NCBI GenBank assembly: GCA_023678885.1
Contig: CM042996.1
Location: 15,682,602 to 15,746,601, forward strand
DNA length: 64,000 bases
From: Pogostemon cablin
Taxonomy: Eukaryota > Streptophyta > Magnoliopsida > Lamiales > Lamiaceae
Direction: 5' to 3'
Shown: piece by piece, positions 14,190 to 27,007 of the stretch
Numbering within the stretch: position 1 is the first letter of the stretch
How the letters are laid out: the number at the start of each line of letters is the position of its first letter
The notes under the pieces: model-generated
Database searches by the model: none
Seen by the model: only the letters and a program-made list of their open reading frames with translations
Told to the model about the DNA's origin: nothing
Program-made: the position numbers and the translations under genes

Positions 14190-14463
14190 TACTCCCTCCA
14201 ACCCACCACAAGGTAGTATTTTTTTTTCCACGTAAATTAAGGGATATAATATTTAATGTGTAGATGAGAAGAGAGAAATAATAATTTAATGTATAGTAGG
14301 TGGGTGTATTACCGTAGTGTGTGGTCTCATTTATTAATAAGGAAAATGCATCTCTTGTATTGGGTATGACGAAAATGGTAAAATGCACTCTTTGTAGTGT
14401 GATCTCTTGTGTTGGGTTGGATAAAAATGACAAAATACCCTCTTTGTAGTGTGATGGAGGAAT
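14190..14463. mobile_element. Stowaway-like MITE
   Basis: Begins TACTCCCTCCAACCCACC and ends GTGATGGAGGAATA, a degenerate inverted repeat of the CTCCCTCCGTCC type. It holds the TTTTTTTCCACGTAAATTAAG motif that recurs in the copy at 35290-35528, so the two belong to one family. Confidence 0.55.
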
Positions 14464-14836
14464 AATGAAACTTAATAACACTATATTAAAGCAGCAAGCA
14501 AGTTGATGAGATTGGAGTTTAGGAAAACCACCAGAATATTCATAAATATGTCTCCAAATTGGCTACTAGTGGGACAATGACAAAATTAATTAACGGTAAT
14601 ACCTGTTGGATAGAATCTATGCAGATAGAAGTAATAAATGTCTTTCGTTAAATACTCTTTCACCCTTTTAATTTTCTTTCTATTTATAACTACGTTAATG
14701 TAATTATCTCTAACTGTTTTATCGTTTATGATGTTTCCTTCATAATTATCTCTATCAATGATCCCAGTGCAAATTAATTAGAATTTATGTAATTTATAAA
14801 ATACAAATATAGAAAAATATTAATTCAAATATACTG

Positions 14837-14976
<140 letters not shown>

Positions 14977-15136
14977 CTCCACAAAAGAAGGAATAAGAAT
15001 TCATCTTATTTAATCATTCAAAAATTAAATATTATTTTCACTTCTTTTGAAAAATAAAATTAACAATCGTTTTATTAAATTCTTTTATAAAAGTCTCATA
15101 AAAAAACTTAAAATTTTAATAGGTCTTAATGCTTTA

Positions 15137-15632
15137 AATTATACTCAATCCGTCTTGAAATAATTTACTGTATACATTATTTTTTTCCACGTAGATTAAA
15201 AAGTATAATATTTTAATGTGTATTAAAATTAGAGAAATAATATTTTAAAGTTTAGTGATTAATTGTATTCGTGTAGTGCGTGGGTTCCATATATGGATAT
15301 AACAAAGCAAAGACTTATGTGAGACGGGTGAAAAGTGGTAACTTTCTCTAACGAAAAATGATACTGAATAAATAAAGAGTGATAATGCTATTTCATGAAC
15401 AATTTATAGTATAAATGAAAAGTGATAACATTTTATTATAGCGAAAAGTGAGAAAGTGATTACTATTATAAAAGGTGTAAAATGGTCTCACGTGAAACGG
15501 TCTCACACAAGACCTACTCAGAGTAATTATTTTGTGTGAGTCCTATATATCAAACAGGAAAATGTATACTTTATTTTGGAAGGATTAAAATAGAAAAATG
15601 TCTACCTTATTGTAAGACGAAGTGAGTATATT
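15137..15632. mobile_element. MITE with a second element inside
   Basis: The ends TACTCAATCCGTCTT and AAGACGAAGTGAGTA are near-perfect inverted repeats, and the element starts like the 14.2-kb MITE (TTTTTTTCCACGTAGATTAAA). At nearly 500 bp it is about twice the family length because a second element with GTCTCAC-type ends (15311-15526) sits inside it. Confidence 0.5.
15311..15526. repeat. GTCTCAC-ended small repeat (family C), copy 1
   Basis: Ends AGACTTATGTGAGACGG and ACGGTCTCACACAAGACCT are inverted copies. The interior repeats AAAGTGATAAC-like words. Related copies lie near 16.0, 24.6-25.6 and 26.25-26.47 kb. Confidence 0.5.
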
Positions 15633-16119
15633 TTAATTAAACATTGATTTATTATTTAAACAATCATACAAGTAATAATATTATAATAAATAATTAAACA
15701 GTTGATAAATTCAATTAACACGATTTCCATCAAATTCGTGTATTCATATTTAGATATTATACATTAATGAACAAAAATATATAAATTATATGTTAATGTA
15801 AGAACATATATAGTACTTTATTAATGCATTTTCTATTACTCTTTTAATAAAAAACTGAATAATAATTAAAAAAACTATACATTTATTAAGAAATATAGAT
15901 TATAAATTATTGAATAAAAATTATACGAATATAGATACACGTGAGTGTCAAAATATCAACTCTTAAAATAATAAGTTATACCAATTGATGAAAGGTAAAA
16001 TTTGGGTGAGATTGTCTCATGAATCCTTTTATGTGAGACGGATCATTTATGAACTTATTAATTATTTTTTAAATGGCTTGTTTTCAAATTAAAATATTAA
16101 TTATAAAAGTAAATCAATT

Positions 16120-16156
<37 letters not shown>

Positions 16157-18360
16157 AAGTTATATTTTTTATTATTTAACATTTTATTAATTTAAAATTT
16201 GTTATTCATTTAATTTATTTTGTATTAAAAATATTATAAATTTATAAAATGTGATACTCAATTGATAAAAAGTGATAACAGTGCTGTAAAATATTATATG
16301 AACAATTTATAATATAAATGGAAAGTGATAACATTTAAAAAAAGTGATAATATCTTTTTTATAAAAAGTGATAGCTAATAAAAAATGTATTTCACGAAAA
16401 TTTATTGGAATAATAAAAATTAATAATATTTTAATAATCCAAACATGATATAATTTAATTGGTCGGCTATCTCTATTCATTAATTATGTATCACTTTTTA
16501 TTAAAAATGTTATTATTTGTTATCCATCTTATTATTGTTATGAAATAATATGATTGGATAGCTATCACTTTTTTCTAATCAATTATCACATTTTATTAAA
16601 AATATTATCATTTTTTATTCATGGTACTAATTATTAATAAAATTCAATAATTTAATTAGACATTTGTCATTTTTTAATTAAATGTCACTTTTTATTTAAA
16701 ATAGTATTATATTTTTACAATGTCATACTTATATAAATTTATAATTTTAAAATGAATGACTTAAGATTCTCTTTGGGATAGTTGCTTGGTGAACTAATTA
16801 CTCACAACTAACATGGAGAAATTTTGGGTACAAGTGAATGGTGAACTAACTTCTAACTACTAACAACTACTTCCTCCATTTAGTGTAAAAGTTCTATTTG
16901 CTTTTTACACATGAATTAATGAATATTGCTATTATTTTATATGTAGTATATAATTTTTTTAGAAATAGTAAAATGAAAACCTTTCGATAGGATGAAGGGA
17001 ATAACAGTTATTGATAAAAAAAATAATTTATAATCAATAAAATATGATATTCATCTCACTGAAATTTTTATTCTTTTTGTTTATTTAATGATTTAGCCTT
17101 TATGAACTTTTAATTGTTAAATTAGAAATTTGAATTTATTATTTTTAAAGTATAAATTAATTAGTTCTAGTTTTTTTAAATCATATCATGATTCACTATA
17201 TTTTTATTCATAAATTTATGTGAATTTGGGTCCACATAATAATTAGCATAAAGTAATTGAAAAGTTTGGGCATAATCCAATTATTATACAGATATTACAT
17301 GAAGTATTATATTCATAATTGATGCACATAAGTTTTAGCAAATAATTAATTAGTATTATTGTAAATTAAATAATATTATAAGCTTTTTACTTCTAATTGA
17401 ATAAATTTACTCCTATAATTAAAATTAAATTAATTCTAAATTTATATTATATGTCAAATGAGTAAGGTATAAATTTTTTATTTGGAATCACTATTAAACT
17501 TAAATCCATTATTTTTACGTTAATTAATAAAATATTACATATTAAATTAAACAAATAAGATTATTTTAATTAAAGTTACATTCACTATTTGAAATGTTAT
17601 TACTATGTATAAAAATAATTGAGTTACGTGAAATTACAATAACTTGTGTGTATATTTTTATTAAAAAAATTAAATTAGTTTAATATAATTTTAGTTATAT
17701 ATAGTTCAAGAAATATATTAACAATAACTTTTTATATAACCTAATACATTTAGGAAAAAAAATAACATTTACAGAAAAATAGCTGGAGTATATAAAAAAA
17801 ATTATAACAACAAATTATATCACAATCAAATTAATAAAAAATAATCTTAAAAAGAAAAAAAGTTAGTTTAAACGTAATTGAATTAAAAAAAATTACATGA
17901 AAATAATCATAAAAATAAATAAAAATAAATGATTATCTTTTAATAATTAATTATAAAAATATTGTTTTATTTGTTTTGTAAATAATGGAATTATTAATGC
18001 ATATAATTACATCTTAAAAATAACATTATCTCATTGATTGCATCCTTAAAAGTGTAATCATATTTAAGAGGGGAGAGAGGGGGGAGAAAGGGTAATTTGG
18101 TAACATAATAAAAACTTTACCCTACTTTATTTCTTAAATTATGAAAAAATCACTTTCTATCCAAATAGATTCTATCCATTTATCATTTCTCATTAATTAA
18201 TTAAATAAATTTCCATGTCCCATTGCAATTTCTCAAAAGTAGTCCAAAGTAATAATAAAAAAAGCCAATAAAAACGTCAGGCATGAAAAAATCATGAAAG
18301 CAATTACATTAGCATTTGGCATCTGGAGTTGAGTGCCAATCCAAACGTGTCTTATGATAC
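15633..18360. other. AT-rich intergenic DNA
   Basis: I see no gene. It holds AGTGATAA-rich debris of family C (about 16000-16740), a TA run at 16124-16155, and a possible short MITE at about 16869-17002 that starts CTTCCTCCATTTAGT and ends GGATGAAGGGA. Confidence 0.6.
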
Positions 18361-18361
18361 G

Positions 18362-18412
18362 CTACGTGGCAGCAGCCCATTTCACCCCCCCCCCCCAACT
18401 CCATAAATAATC
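18362..18412 (+). promoter_or_regulatory. core promoter of the 18.4-kb gene
   Basis: A G-box/ABRE-type core (TACGTGGC, about 18363-18370) is followed by a C run and a TATA-like CATAAATAA at about 18402. The start codon is at 18445. An ACGTGGC core close to a TATA box is common in light- or ABA-responsive plant promoters. Function is inferred. Confidence 0.4.
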
Positions 18413-18444
18413 CCATCTACCATACATTCTTGAAACAAAAACTA

Positions 18445-18843
18445 ATGGGTTCTGCATTAATCTCCTCCCCTCAAACCTCTGTTTTGATCACCTCCAAATT
18501 TGGTTTTTCTTCTCCTCCTCCACCTCCTCCTCTCCGTCGTGTGTGTTTTCCGGTGGTGGATCGGAATCGAATGAAGAGAGGAGCGATGAGTTGGTGTGCA
18601 GCAAAAGCTGATCATGTGGAGATAGAGGAAGTGATTGAAATGAAGAAAATGATGATGAGTGAGAAATGCAAGGAAGTGGAAGAGATAGAGGAGTTGATGG
18701 AGTGTTTGGAGAGAGAAGCAATGATGGGAGAAGATGGGGGGAGAGAAGCCTGTGATTACTACAGGAGAGCCATCATCTTTGATGTCAGTTCTAGAGTTTT
18801 CCATAAACAACAACCACCACCTCCATCTCCACTTCAATTATAA
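18445..18843 (+). CDS. small hypothetical protein, probably plastid-targeted
   Basis: A single-exon frame of 132 residues from ATG at 18445. Residues 1-45 are rich in Ser, Pro and Thr with few acidic residues, like a chloroplast transit peptide, including a run of Pro. The middle is a charged helix rich in Glu, Lys and Met. The C-terminal third has a well-formed motif (LMECLEREAMMGEDGGREAC, then DYYRRAIIFDVSSRVF) that looks conserved rather than random and reminds me of small uncharacterised plant plastid proteins. It ends in a Pro-rich tail. A plausible promoter lies just upstream. I cannot assign a function. Confidence 0.7.
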   Translation: MGSALISSPQTSVLITSKFGFSSPPPPPPLRRVCFPVVDRNRMKRGAMSWCAAKADHVEIEEVIEMKKMMMSEKCKEVEEIEELMECLEREAMMGEDGGREACDYYRRAIIFDVSSRVFHKQQPPPPSPLQL

Positions 18844-19680
18844 TCGTCATATCTGTAATAATGTTTCTTGTTTAATCCAATAAGATTTGAAGGTGGTTAT
18901 ATAGTTTACCAGTACTCTGTTTAAATAAGACAGTCATACAGTTAAATATGGTTCACACTTCACAATAATTAAACTGTTAGCAGCCAAATAAAGTTTGTTT
19001 TAATCTACATTAATTACTACTCATTAAGAAATATTCATTCAATCATATAATGGACAGATCAAATAATATTAATAGTATATTTTTTCTTTTTCAAGAAGAT
19101 TATGTTTTAACGGGAAAGTTAGTATATTCTAGTTGTAATTTTTTGCTCATCTCTAACTTTAACTTAAATTCATGATAAATTATGTAAATCTTCGCTCTGT
19201 CCCATTTAGTTCTCCACATTTATTGTATAATGTAGTTTTTTTTTTAATAATGAGTAATAAATAAAATTTTTTAGATGAAGATGATATTTTCTAAAAATTG
19301 GGTGATATCATTTTACGCTTTTTTTTTTAATTAATTCACTTTTTGTTAGAGATTTATTATCACTTTAATTTCCTAACCATTATCACTTTCTGTTAGAGAT
19401 CTCATTTAATTTCAAAACCATTATCACTTTTTAATTAATTATCTCATATAAAAATTCTCACACAAATCTTTGTCTTTGCTTTTACTGACAGAATCAAACA
19501 TCTAAATAACAAAAATAAAACCTACAAAACTAAAAATAGTAAGAATGTAAAATTTGAAGCAGCAATACAATTACCAGCAATTCAAGTACTAAATATAATA
19601 ACATTTCCTACAACAAATTACCTCAGCTTATCAATTTAGACCTAAAGTACATCAAATTAAAAAAATGAACAATTACTAGT
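18844..19680. other. convergent 3' region, no gene
   Basis: Lies between the 18.4-kb gene and the TFIIS gene, which converge. AT-rich, with AGTGATAA/TTATCACTTT-type repeats (about 19340-19440) and a possible MITE end (CTCTGTCCCATTTAGTTCTC) at 19195. Confidence 0.5.
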
Positions 19681-22146
19681 TCAACAGAACTTCCAGTGAT
19701 TACCACAGTTCACGCACGTTACGTAGGTGGTCATCGGCTCGTCCGCACTACGAGTCTGCATCTGGTAGTACGTCGTTTCCTTCTTCTTGCACCTCCCGCA
19801 GGTGAACTGATTCGTACTAGCCTTAGGAGCTGCTGCACGTTCGCTGTTAAACAACGCCTTTTGCTTGATCTTCTCATTCTCATTCTGCCTTGCATCACTG
19901 GCCATCTGTTCTGGTGTCAAGTCAACGATCCCCCGTGGCTCAAACTCCCCGGTCAGGACTTTTCTCCGGAAATCAGGGTTATTTTGGTCCTTTATGTTGA
20001 ACATTATGGACCTGTATTTGAACTTCTGGGCACCGTTGGATTTGCCCCACTTCTCGTACATTGCAGTCTCCACCAACACTGCAACTCGATAAGGATCACA
20101 TTCGTTTACTTTGCGTCTCATATCTTCATCCTCATCATCGAGTTCACTAGAGACCTTGCACAAGCCTTCAGCTAGAAGTTCTCTGATTTTGTCCCTCAAT
20201 GGGTCTTTACAGTAAACCATTGACGACAGTTTTGGTGGGCCCACAGGGTCTGATGCTGGTTTCCTAGCTGCAGGACTTGCTTTCTCCCCGGTTACTTTAG
20301 CATCAACTTTCTCGATTTTAGCACTAGATGAAGTTTCCAACTTTGGCTTCTTATTTGAAGAATTCTGCTCTGCCTTGATGGAGTTTGTCCTCTGAATATT
20401 CTTCGTCCCATTAGTTTCTTTACTCAATGGTTCAGCTGTCACTGAGTCACCATTATCAACAGTCCCATTCTTCTTATTTTTAATTGTTTCTTTAACAATT
20501 ATACCCTTCCATATCTCAACCACATCAGAAGCCAGTGCTTTGATCTTGTCACTTCTATGTTTAGTCAGCTGGCGGAGACGTTTCCCGACCTGAAATAAGT
20601 TACTCAGTGAAAGGATTGATGAAATGCTAAAGAGATTAAAATATCCTCAAAGTCTGATATAGCGACTGAAAAGTTCACTTTAAGACAGCAATCATAGGAA
20701 GTGAAGGTAGCAGGATATGACATTTCAAGCTCAAGCACACTCTAGGCTATTTGGCAAGTGCAGTTGGCATTTGAGAAATTTTTTTAAATTCCTCGAGCAA
20801 AATTTAATTTTAAGCACTTATTACTATTGTAACCAGTTAAATGCCAGGGTAGGGTTTCTAAAGAAATCATATAGGTTAAAATGAGAAGTCATTAGCATGA
20901 TAGCATCAATGACCTCCTTTTAGTTAAAACTTAAATGTCATATATCTGCAAACATTGGAAAGAAAGCTACAAGGGATATAACTTTGCAACAACACACCCT
21001 CCCCCCCAGCCTTTAATGCCATTTCACCAAGGTGTATTACGAGGCTCCATGCCGGCACAAGGTGTAAAAATAATGTATTCCCTCTTTAAATCAACCTAAG
21101 GTTTTACTATTTTAGTTAAAGCTAACATGGGCCACTAAGGTAAGTAGGGCTTCTTAAACATAATCTGTTTAATAAAAGAAAAGGCAAGCAGAAGCAGCAA
21201 AACGACACACATGTAACGATTGACTATGTTCATTAGGAGATCCACATAATACTAATATGAATGGTTAACTGAAACATGATAATGAAGATGAGCCGGAATT
21301 TGGTGTTGATCATTTAAGCATGGAGTACAGTTGATAGAGCACAATTAGTTAATGAAGAGGCCCATCATACAATTAATTATGGCCAGGAGAGAAATGTAGT
21401 GTCCTCATATACGCTAAGTGTGACACGTAAGCAACTAAAAATCAGAATGAATTCCTAAAAAAATGAAGATTAGATTATGAATTCATGAAGAAGATGAAAA
21501 AAGGAAATTGAAGAATTTGACAATAGGATGGATGATTGCATTGAGCTTGATGATGATGAGTGGTCATTTAATCTAGAAAGTATAATTATTTATTTGGTAA
21601 GGAACCATGAAATAGAATACTTCTGCACAGACAGTAGTGGTAGCTAACCAGAAAAACTAGTTGAATGTACAATTCAGTTGGATTCTGACCTAAGAGAAAC
21701 ATAATGCCTGAAAAGCAATACTTCTAAACTGAACTCAAACAGTCAAGACATAAGTCACCTCCGGTTTATGGAACACAATTTCAAGTGGAATCGTGTTAAC
21801 ATGCATAGATGACTGAACCATCAATGCTTTCAAACTAAGATCCAGGGAGTCCATTAGAATAATTGTAAACCATATGAGATATTATACTGAAACATGAAGG
21901 GAATCCACTTGCACATAAATAATCATACGACAACATATCATCTTATTATAATACGGAAATAATATAAACCTAAACATCAAAGTCAGTTGAAAATACCTGT
22001 GTTGAAACAAGTACATGATAATTGACAGGGAACTTCTTGAGTCTCTTTAACGAATCAAGGCATCTATCCTCTTCCCCTGGTGAGTCTTCAGCAGCGTCTG
22101 CAGCCCTCTTCACCAACTCAAAAAGCTCAATGAGCTCCTTCTCCAT
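19681..22146 (-). CDS. TFIIS: transcription elongation factor TFIIS
   Basis: Nuclear factor that restarts arrested RNA polymerase II by stimulating its RNA-cleavage activity. Two coding exons, 21997-22146 (residues 1-50) and 19681-20589 (51-352), join in phase at ...VSTQ|VGKR. The length suits plant TFIIS. Domains: an N-terminal LW/TND helical bundle (about 1-80, with VEIWKG), a charged low-complexity linker (about 80-170), the polymerase-binding central domain (about 179-300, DPLRDKIRELL...YRSIMFNIKD), and the C-terminal zinc ribbon (309-352). The ribbon has two CxxC pairs (CGRC, CVNC) and the invariant RSADEP hairpin whose acidic pair reaches the polymerase active site. All key residues are present. 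Confidence 0.95.
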
Positions 22147-22790
22147 TCTTTACTCTACAAATACAGAAATAATTGTAACAATATCAGATTGTTATTTTCA
22201 AAAATATAATCACCATCCATGAAAAGAAAAACAAGAAAATAATTGAATGTGAAATTCGGATCCCCCCACCCTACACCCAAAAAAAAAAATCAAATTAAAC
22301 AATAAACACAACAAAATTCATCAAACCCAAAAACTCCCACCTTTAAAGTTTCTGAATTTACGAATAAAACTAAAACAATAACTGGAAATCAAAATTGTTA
22401 GCTATCGCATCTTTACGTTCATGAAGAAATAGAAAAGGAAATCAAATTTGACCGAAGAAAAGATCCGTGACATACAAACTTTAAATAAAAAAAATTAAAA
22501 AAAAAGAAGTAAGAATGTTGGAATTGGGCATGAATTCAAACATAAAACACCGCAAGATTTTTACAGATATATTTAAATACTTACATATCGATGAAAAAAG
22601 AAGCGTTCTTTGAAGGAATACAGAGAAAACAATATATAAGAAAATATGAAGCAAGAAGAATTAGGGTTCAAACTCAAACCTTATATAAGCCACAGCTGCA
22701 TTAGCTGAAGAATCCAATGAAAGCCGAAACTAGGGTTTGGGTGTGGCGAGTGAAAGTTGAACGCCTGTGTGTGATATTGTAGGGGGGAGA
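22147..22790 (-). promoter_or_regulatory. TFIIS 5' UTR, probable leader intron and promoter
   Basis: On the minus strand a good acceptor (TTTCTGTATTTGTAG) lies about ten bases before the ATG, suggesting an intron in the 5' UTR whose upstream exon is near 22600-22740. This is inferred from splice-site likeness only. Confidence 0.35.
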
Positions 22791-23008
22791 TAAACCAGGT
22801 TGTTGAGCAGCGGCACGTGTGATGAATCGACGGCTAGGATGGGTCCCAGGATATCCTGATCCAACGGCCAATATTCGATGTGCGTGTTAGGGGAAAATCT
22901 TCGTTAACTATAATTCGACTTGGACAAGGTCTTCGCCTTCTAGAGTATACTTCGAATTGCATGTGAAACTCACGTGCCTATGATCTGAGAGTAATATACG
23001 TATATTAA

Positions 23009-23366
23009 GCTACATAGTGTATATTGGGTGCACCCGGATCCAATAGTGCACCCACATGTGTATAACTTTTTATTCTATTTTGTATACATGTTATTCTATT
23101 TTGTATACGTGTTTCGTAATAATTATATATTTTTTTCACATTAAGTTTTTCATTAAAAAAATTAGCTTCATATGTGTATAACTTTTTATTCAATAGTGTA
23201 TACATGTTTTTTAATAATTGTATATTTTTTTACACTCAATTTTTCATTAAAAAATCTAACAATTAAATTGTATACATTTTTGCTCTTAATTGTATATGTT
23301 TATGTTTATATTTGTATATGGGTACACCATATCTTAGAGTGCACCCGAGTGCACACTATAATTAGC
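23009..23366. mobile_element. TGCACCC-ended repeat (family A), copy 1
   Basis: Ends are inverted: GCTACATAGTGTATATTGGG at the left and GCACACTATAATTAGC at the right. Inside are two tandem, similar blocks built on TGTGTATAACTTTTTATTC and AATTGTATATTTTTTTACAC. Two further copies occur at 42763-43070 (inverted) and 50475-50822. Short open frames here are repeat-derived, not genes. Confidence 0.65.
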
Positions 23367-24610
23367 CTAAAACTAAAAGTATACCATAAATAAAGAATAA
23401 CTTTTATTTTATTTTATTTTATTCTTAATTTATTTATAGTAATAGTAATGCTTTATGTTAATAAATAAATAAATAAATAGAATATTTGAAATATAAATCT
23501 CAAATCTAGAGTATATACTTCCTCCATCGCTATCAAGTCCTCTATTTTTTCTTTTTTAAAATTTTAATTAAACTAATTCGTTTTGATTTTTGACAATTGA
23601 ATAAATTTATTATTCATAATCTGATAAAATCCCCAACAAATATTCTAATTGAACCTCCCACAAGAACAATTCAGAAAATAGAAAAATTCCAAAGAGAGAA
23701 ATAGGTTTAAAAAAAGAGATAAAAACATTCAAAAAAAGAAAAAATATAATTTCTGTGCAGAGGAATTCAAAAGAGGTAGAGAGGATTCAAGTTCGCTAGT
23801 TCATCTAGTTTGTCATCGATATTTTTCTCCATCTGTACAATAAAGCTAAATATAATATAATGTAGATTCGATACACTATAAGATAAGTCGATAATACTTT
23901 AACACATTTATATTTGTAAGATATATTTTAACACTTTAACCCTTGTAAAATGTACTATAACCCAAAATCAACATAATATTCGACTCGTATGGTGTCGTAT
24001 ACTATATTTTCTTGTTCATATTTACTGATGATACTTTTTAGTAAAGTTAAACATAATAGAATGCAGAATTGAGATATTAAGGATAAATTAATGATACTTT
24101 ATGCAATGAGGATTCATTAAAGTGGAAACCAAGCAAATTACAGATAAAAACGATAAAAGTGCTACGTCATTCAATCTCATTAATAATGGAAGTAGGGAAT
24201 TGATTAAAATGATATCACAAATTTAAGAATTTTTTAAAAATATGGAACCATAAATATATTACTTATATTATATTATTAAATTATTGAATAATATGTTGGG
24301 TTAACTCATTACCATAAATGTTTAAATAAAAAATCTAAAATTACTTTGGATTTTGTAGTATATAGGGGCACGGGTAAAATTTCAATGTAAGCTTAACAAA
24401 ATTTTTAATACTCATATTTAGTGATAAATATTATTTTAATTTATTTTTATGGAATAAAAAGATCAAGTCAAATATATTATTATAAAAAATCGACCATTTT
24501 AAAAATAAGATATTTAAAAAATAATAATAAACAAATGAGTGAGTCCTGCGCGAGATACGGATCATCCATCGACCAATTAGCATAATATATAAAATATAAA
24601 ATAAAAAAAG
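23367..24610. other. AT-rich intergenic DNA
   Basis: No gene seen. A lone MITE-like start (TACTTCCTCCATCGCTATC) lies at about 23516, with no clear partner end nearby. Confidence 0.5.
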
Positions 24611-24611
24611 G

Positions 24612-25590
24612 CGGGCGTAGACGGTCTCCCATGCATAACTTCTCAAAAACTACGTGTTTCCAACACATTCATGAGCATACGGCCAACACATTCATGAGCA
24701 TAAGAATGTGAATTAATTAACTGTGACGTCTTTTTTTTCTTTTCTTATACTACATTTTATAATTTTATTAATTATTAAAATTATAATTAATACTATTACA
24801 CTTAAAAAAATTAAAAGTGATTGCTGAAAATTTAAAAGTGATACCCATATTAAAAAAAGTGATACATTTATTATTGAATTATTTCATGAAAATTTTATAC
24901 TATAAATTAAAAAGTGATAATATTTTTAATAAAAAGTAATATGTGAACATAGAAAAGTGATACTCGACTAAATTTCTAAAAAAAAAAATGATAACATTTT
25001 CAATTAAAAATGATCACTTGATTAAGAAAAAGTGATACACATCAAATTAAACTATTTAATGAAAATTTTAAGAACGGGTAAAAGTGATAATATTTTTAAT
25101 AAAAAGTGATATATAATTAAAGAAAAGTGATAAATGCAGTTAAATTATTTAATGAACATTATATTTTTTAAAAAAATAAAAAGTAATAATATTTTTAATA
25201 ATTAATGATAACTGATAAAGAAAAAGTGATAATGAACTTTTTCATGAACTTGGTATAATTAATAAATCTGAAGTTATTTTTTATTTTAATTATGTATTAT
25301 TTTGACACAATTAATATTGATTGTGTTAATAATCTTACTTTTTATGAATAATAATATAGATGTAATACTAATAATAATATATAATATATGTTCTAAAATA
25401 AATAAACTAAAGCCTGAATCAATCGTGAAGAAAAAGAAAATATCAAACGTGCAAAATGAATATGTGGCATTCATGTATATATAGCAGGTAGCGAGTGGAT
25501 GAAGATCCGCGAGTTTTATTTTGGTTTTTATTTGACCCGTCTCACGGAATGAGATCCGTGAGATTCGTGAGACGGTCTCGTACGACTCTT
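24612..25590. repeat. family C-like region rich in AGTGATAA words
   Basis: Bounded by TAGACGGTCTCCCATGC on the left and by GTGAGACGGTCTCGTACG on the right, with dozens of AAAAAGTGATA-type words between. It looks like a longer or nested member of the GTCTCAC-ended family. Exact limits are uncertain. Confidence 0.4.
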
Positions 25591-25910
25591 TTTCCTAAAC
25601 AAATTTGGTTACTGTCACCATTCCTCTTATTTTATTTTTTATTTTTGCTTTTGGGCTTTTCCTTGTAATTCACATAATTCACATATGATTTGATGGGAAT
25701 AAAAATGTGGGGGTTGTCATGCATTATTCTCACAGGACTATTTTTCCAGTGGTGTTTTAATTTTTATTTCAGTGTACTTGTATTGTTATTAAATGTATAA
25801 TTTTTTTATAGTTAATTTTTATTAAATTTTTTTTTTTTAAATTCTAAAAATTCGTTAAGGTGTTTAATCTAAAATGCATATTCCAGTGAATTTGCTTAAC
25901 ATCAATGTAT

Positions 25911-26210
25911 CCTAATAAATAGGAATAATTGCAAATAAAGTCACAACCTTTACTTTAATTGCGAATAAGTCTAAACTGTTGGAAATTTACAAATGAGTAC
26001 CTCACTTTAATGTCATTTTGTAAAAATAACCACCGGGCAGTGGGAGGTCTGCCTGGTCACTAACCTGTTCGTAAACCTCCCGCTGTCCGGTGGTTCTTTT
26101 TGCAAAAAGACTTTAAAGTGAGGTATTTATTTGCAAATTTTCAAAGGTTTGGATTTATTTGCAATCAAAGTAAAGGCTGAGACTTTATTTGCAATTAAAC
26201 CTAATAAATA
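25911..26210. mobile_element. MULE-like MITE, long-armed fold-back element
   Basis: Two arms of about 115 bp are inverted copies of each other, from ATTGCAAATAAAGTC on the left to GACTTTATTTGCAATT on the right. They meet around a short loop at 26045-26085 (CCACCGGGCAGTGGGAGGT against ACCTCCCGCTGTCCGGTGG). The whole is flanked by an 11-bp direct repeat, CCTAATAAATA, at 25911-25921 and 26200-26210. Long inverted arms with a 9-11 bp duplication is the Mutator-superfamily pattern. Confidence 0.75.
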
Positions 26211-26252
26211 ATAGTAATAAGTAATAAATGTTGTTTAACTCATTTATTTATA

Positions 26253-26470
26253 GGTAAGTCTTGCTTGAGACCGTCTCACGTGAGACAATTTTATACTTTT
26301 TAAAATCGCTATCACTTTCACTATAAAACAATATCAATTTCGCTATAAAATGTTATCACTTTTCATTTATATTATAAATTATTCATGAAATAACATTATC
26401 ACTTTTCATTAATTTAGTATAACTTTTTTTATTATAAAAATTATCACTTTCTAACCGTCTCACGCCTTTA
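26253..26470. repeat. GTCTCAC-ended small repeat (family C), copy 2
   Basis: Begins AAGTCTTGCTTGAGACCGTC and ends CTAACCGTCTCACGCC, with TTATCACTTT words between. It is the same family as 15311-15526. Confidence 0.5.
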
Positions 26471-27007
26471 ATGTACACACTTTGTTTAATCATTGCATAA
26501 TCCAACACTCACACCCAATATGCTAAGTCGATTTTTTTTTTTTTTTTTTTTGAGAAAATTCTTCATACTATTATAAATACTAATTCTTGCTAGCATCCAA
26601 TCCAATAAATAAATAACTCAATTATACCGGTTTGAGAGAATTAAAATTGAGACAATAATCAATTTTAAAGGCTTTTAAATCGAGTCTCAAATCAAGTGAG
26701 TGAAGGATATTTTCGCATTTATGATTTATCACTAAATATGGCCATTAAAAAACTTTGCTAAATTCATTTGGGCATAGTGATATTTAACCCCAAAACCACA
26801 AGGATAGAGAAACAAGACCTGTGTCCATGCATAATATAGAATCCACATCATAGATTCATGGCAACTAACAGCACTTTTCCACTCTTCCATCATCAAATTT
26901 ATTCCTTCATTTCAACCCATAGAGAACACTCCCTCCCATCAGATCCATCACTGTTTTCCTTTCTTAGGCAGAGATGTGAGTCGCGAGACGATAGAGCAAA
27001 CGCTCCA
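26471..27007. other. spacer and PPR gene 3' end
   Basis: Contains a poly-T tract (about 26531-26551) and, nearer 27007, likely 3' UTR of the PPR gene. No other gene seen. Confidence 0.5.

Noticed and set aside
19696..20175. 159-residue frame on the plus strand
   Set aside because: It is antisense to the well-supported TFIIS exon, with no promoter or domain of its own.
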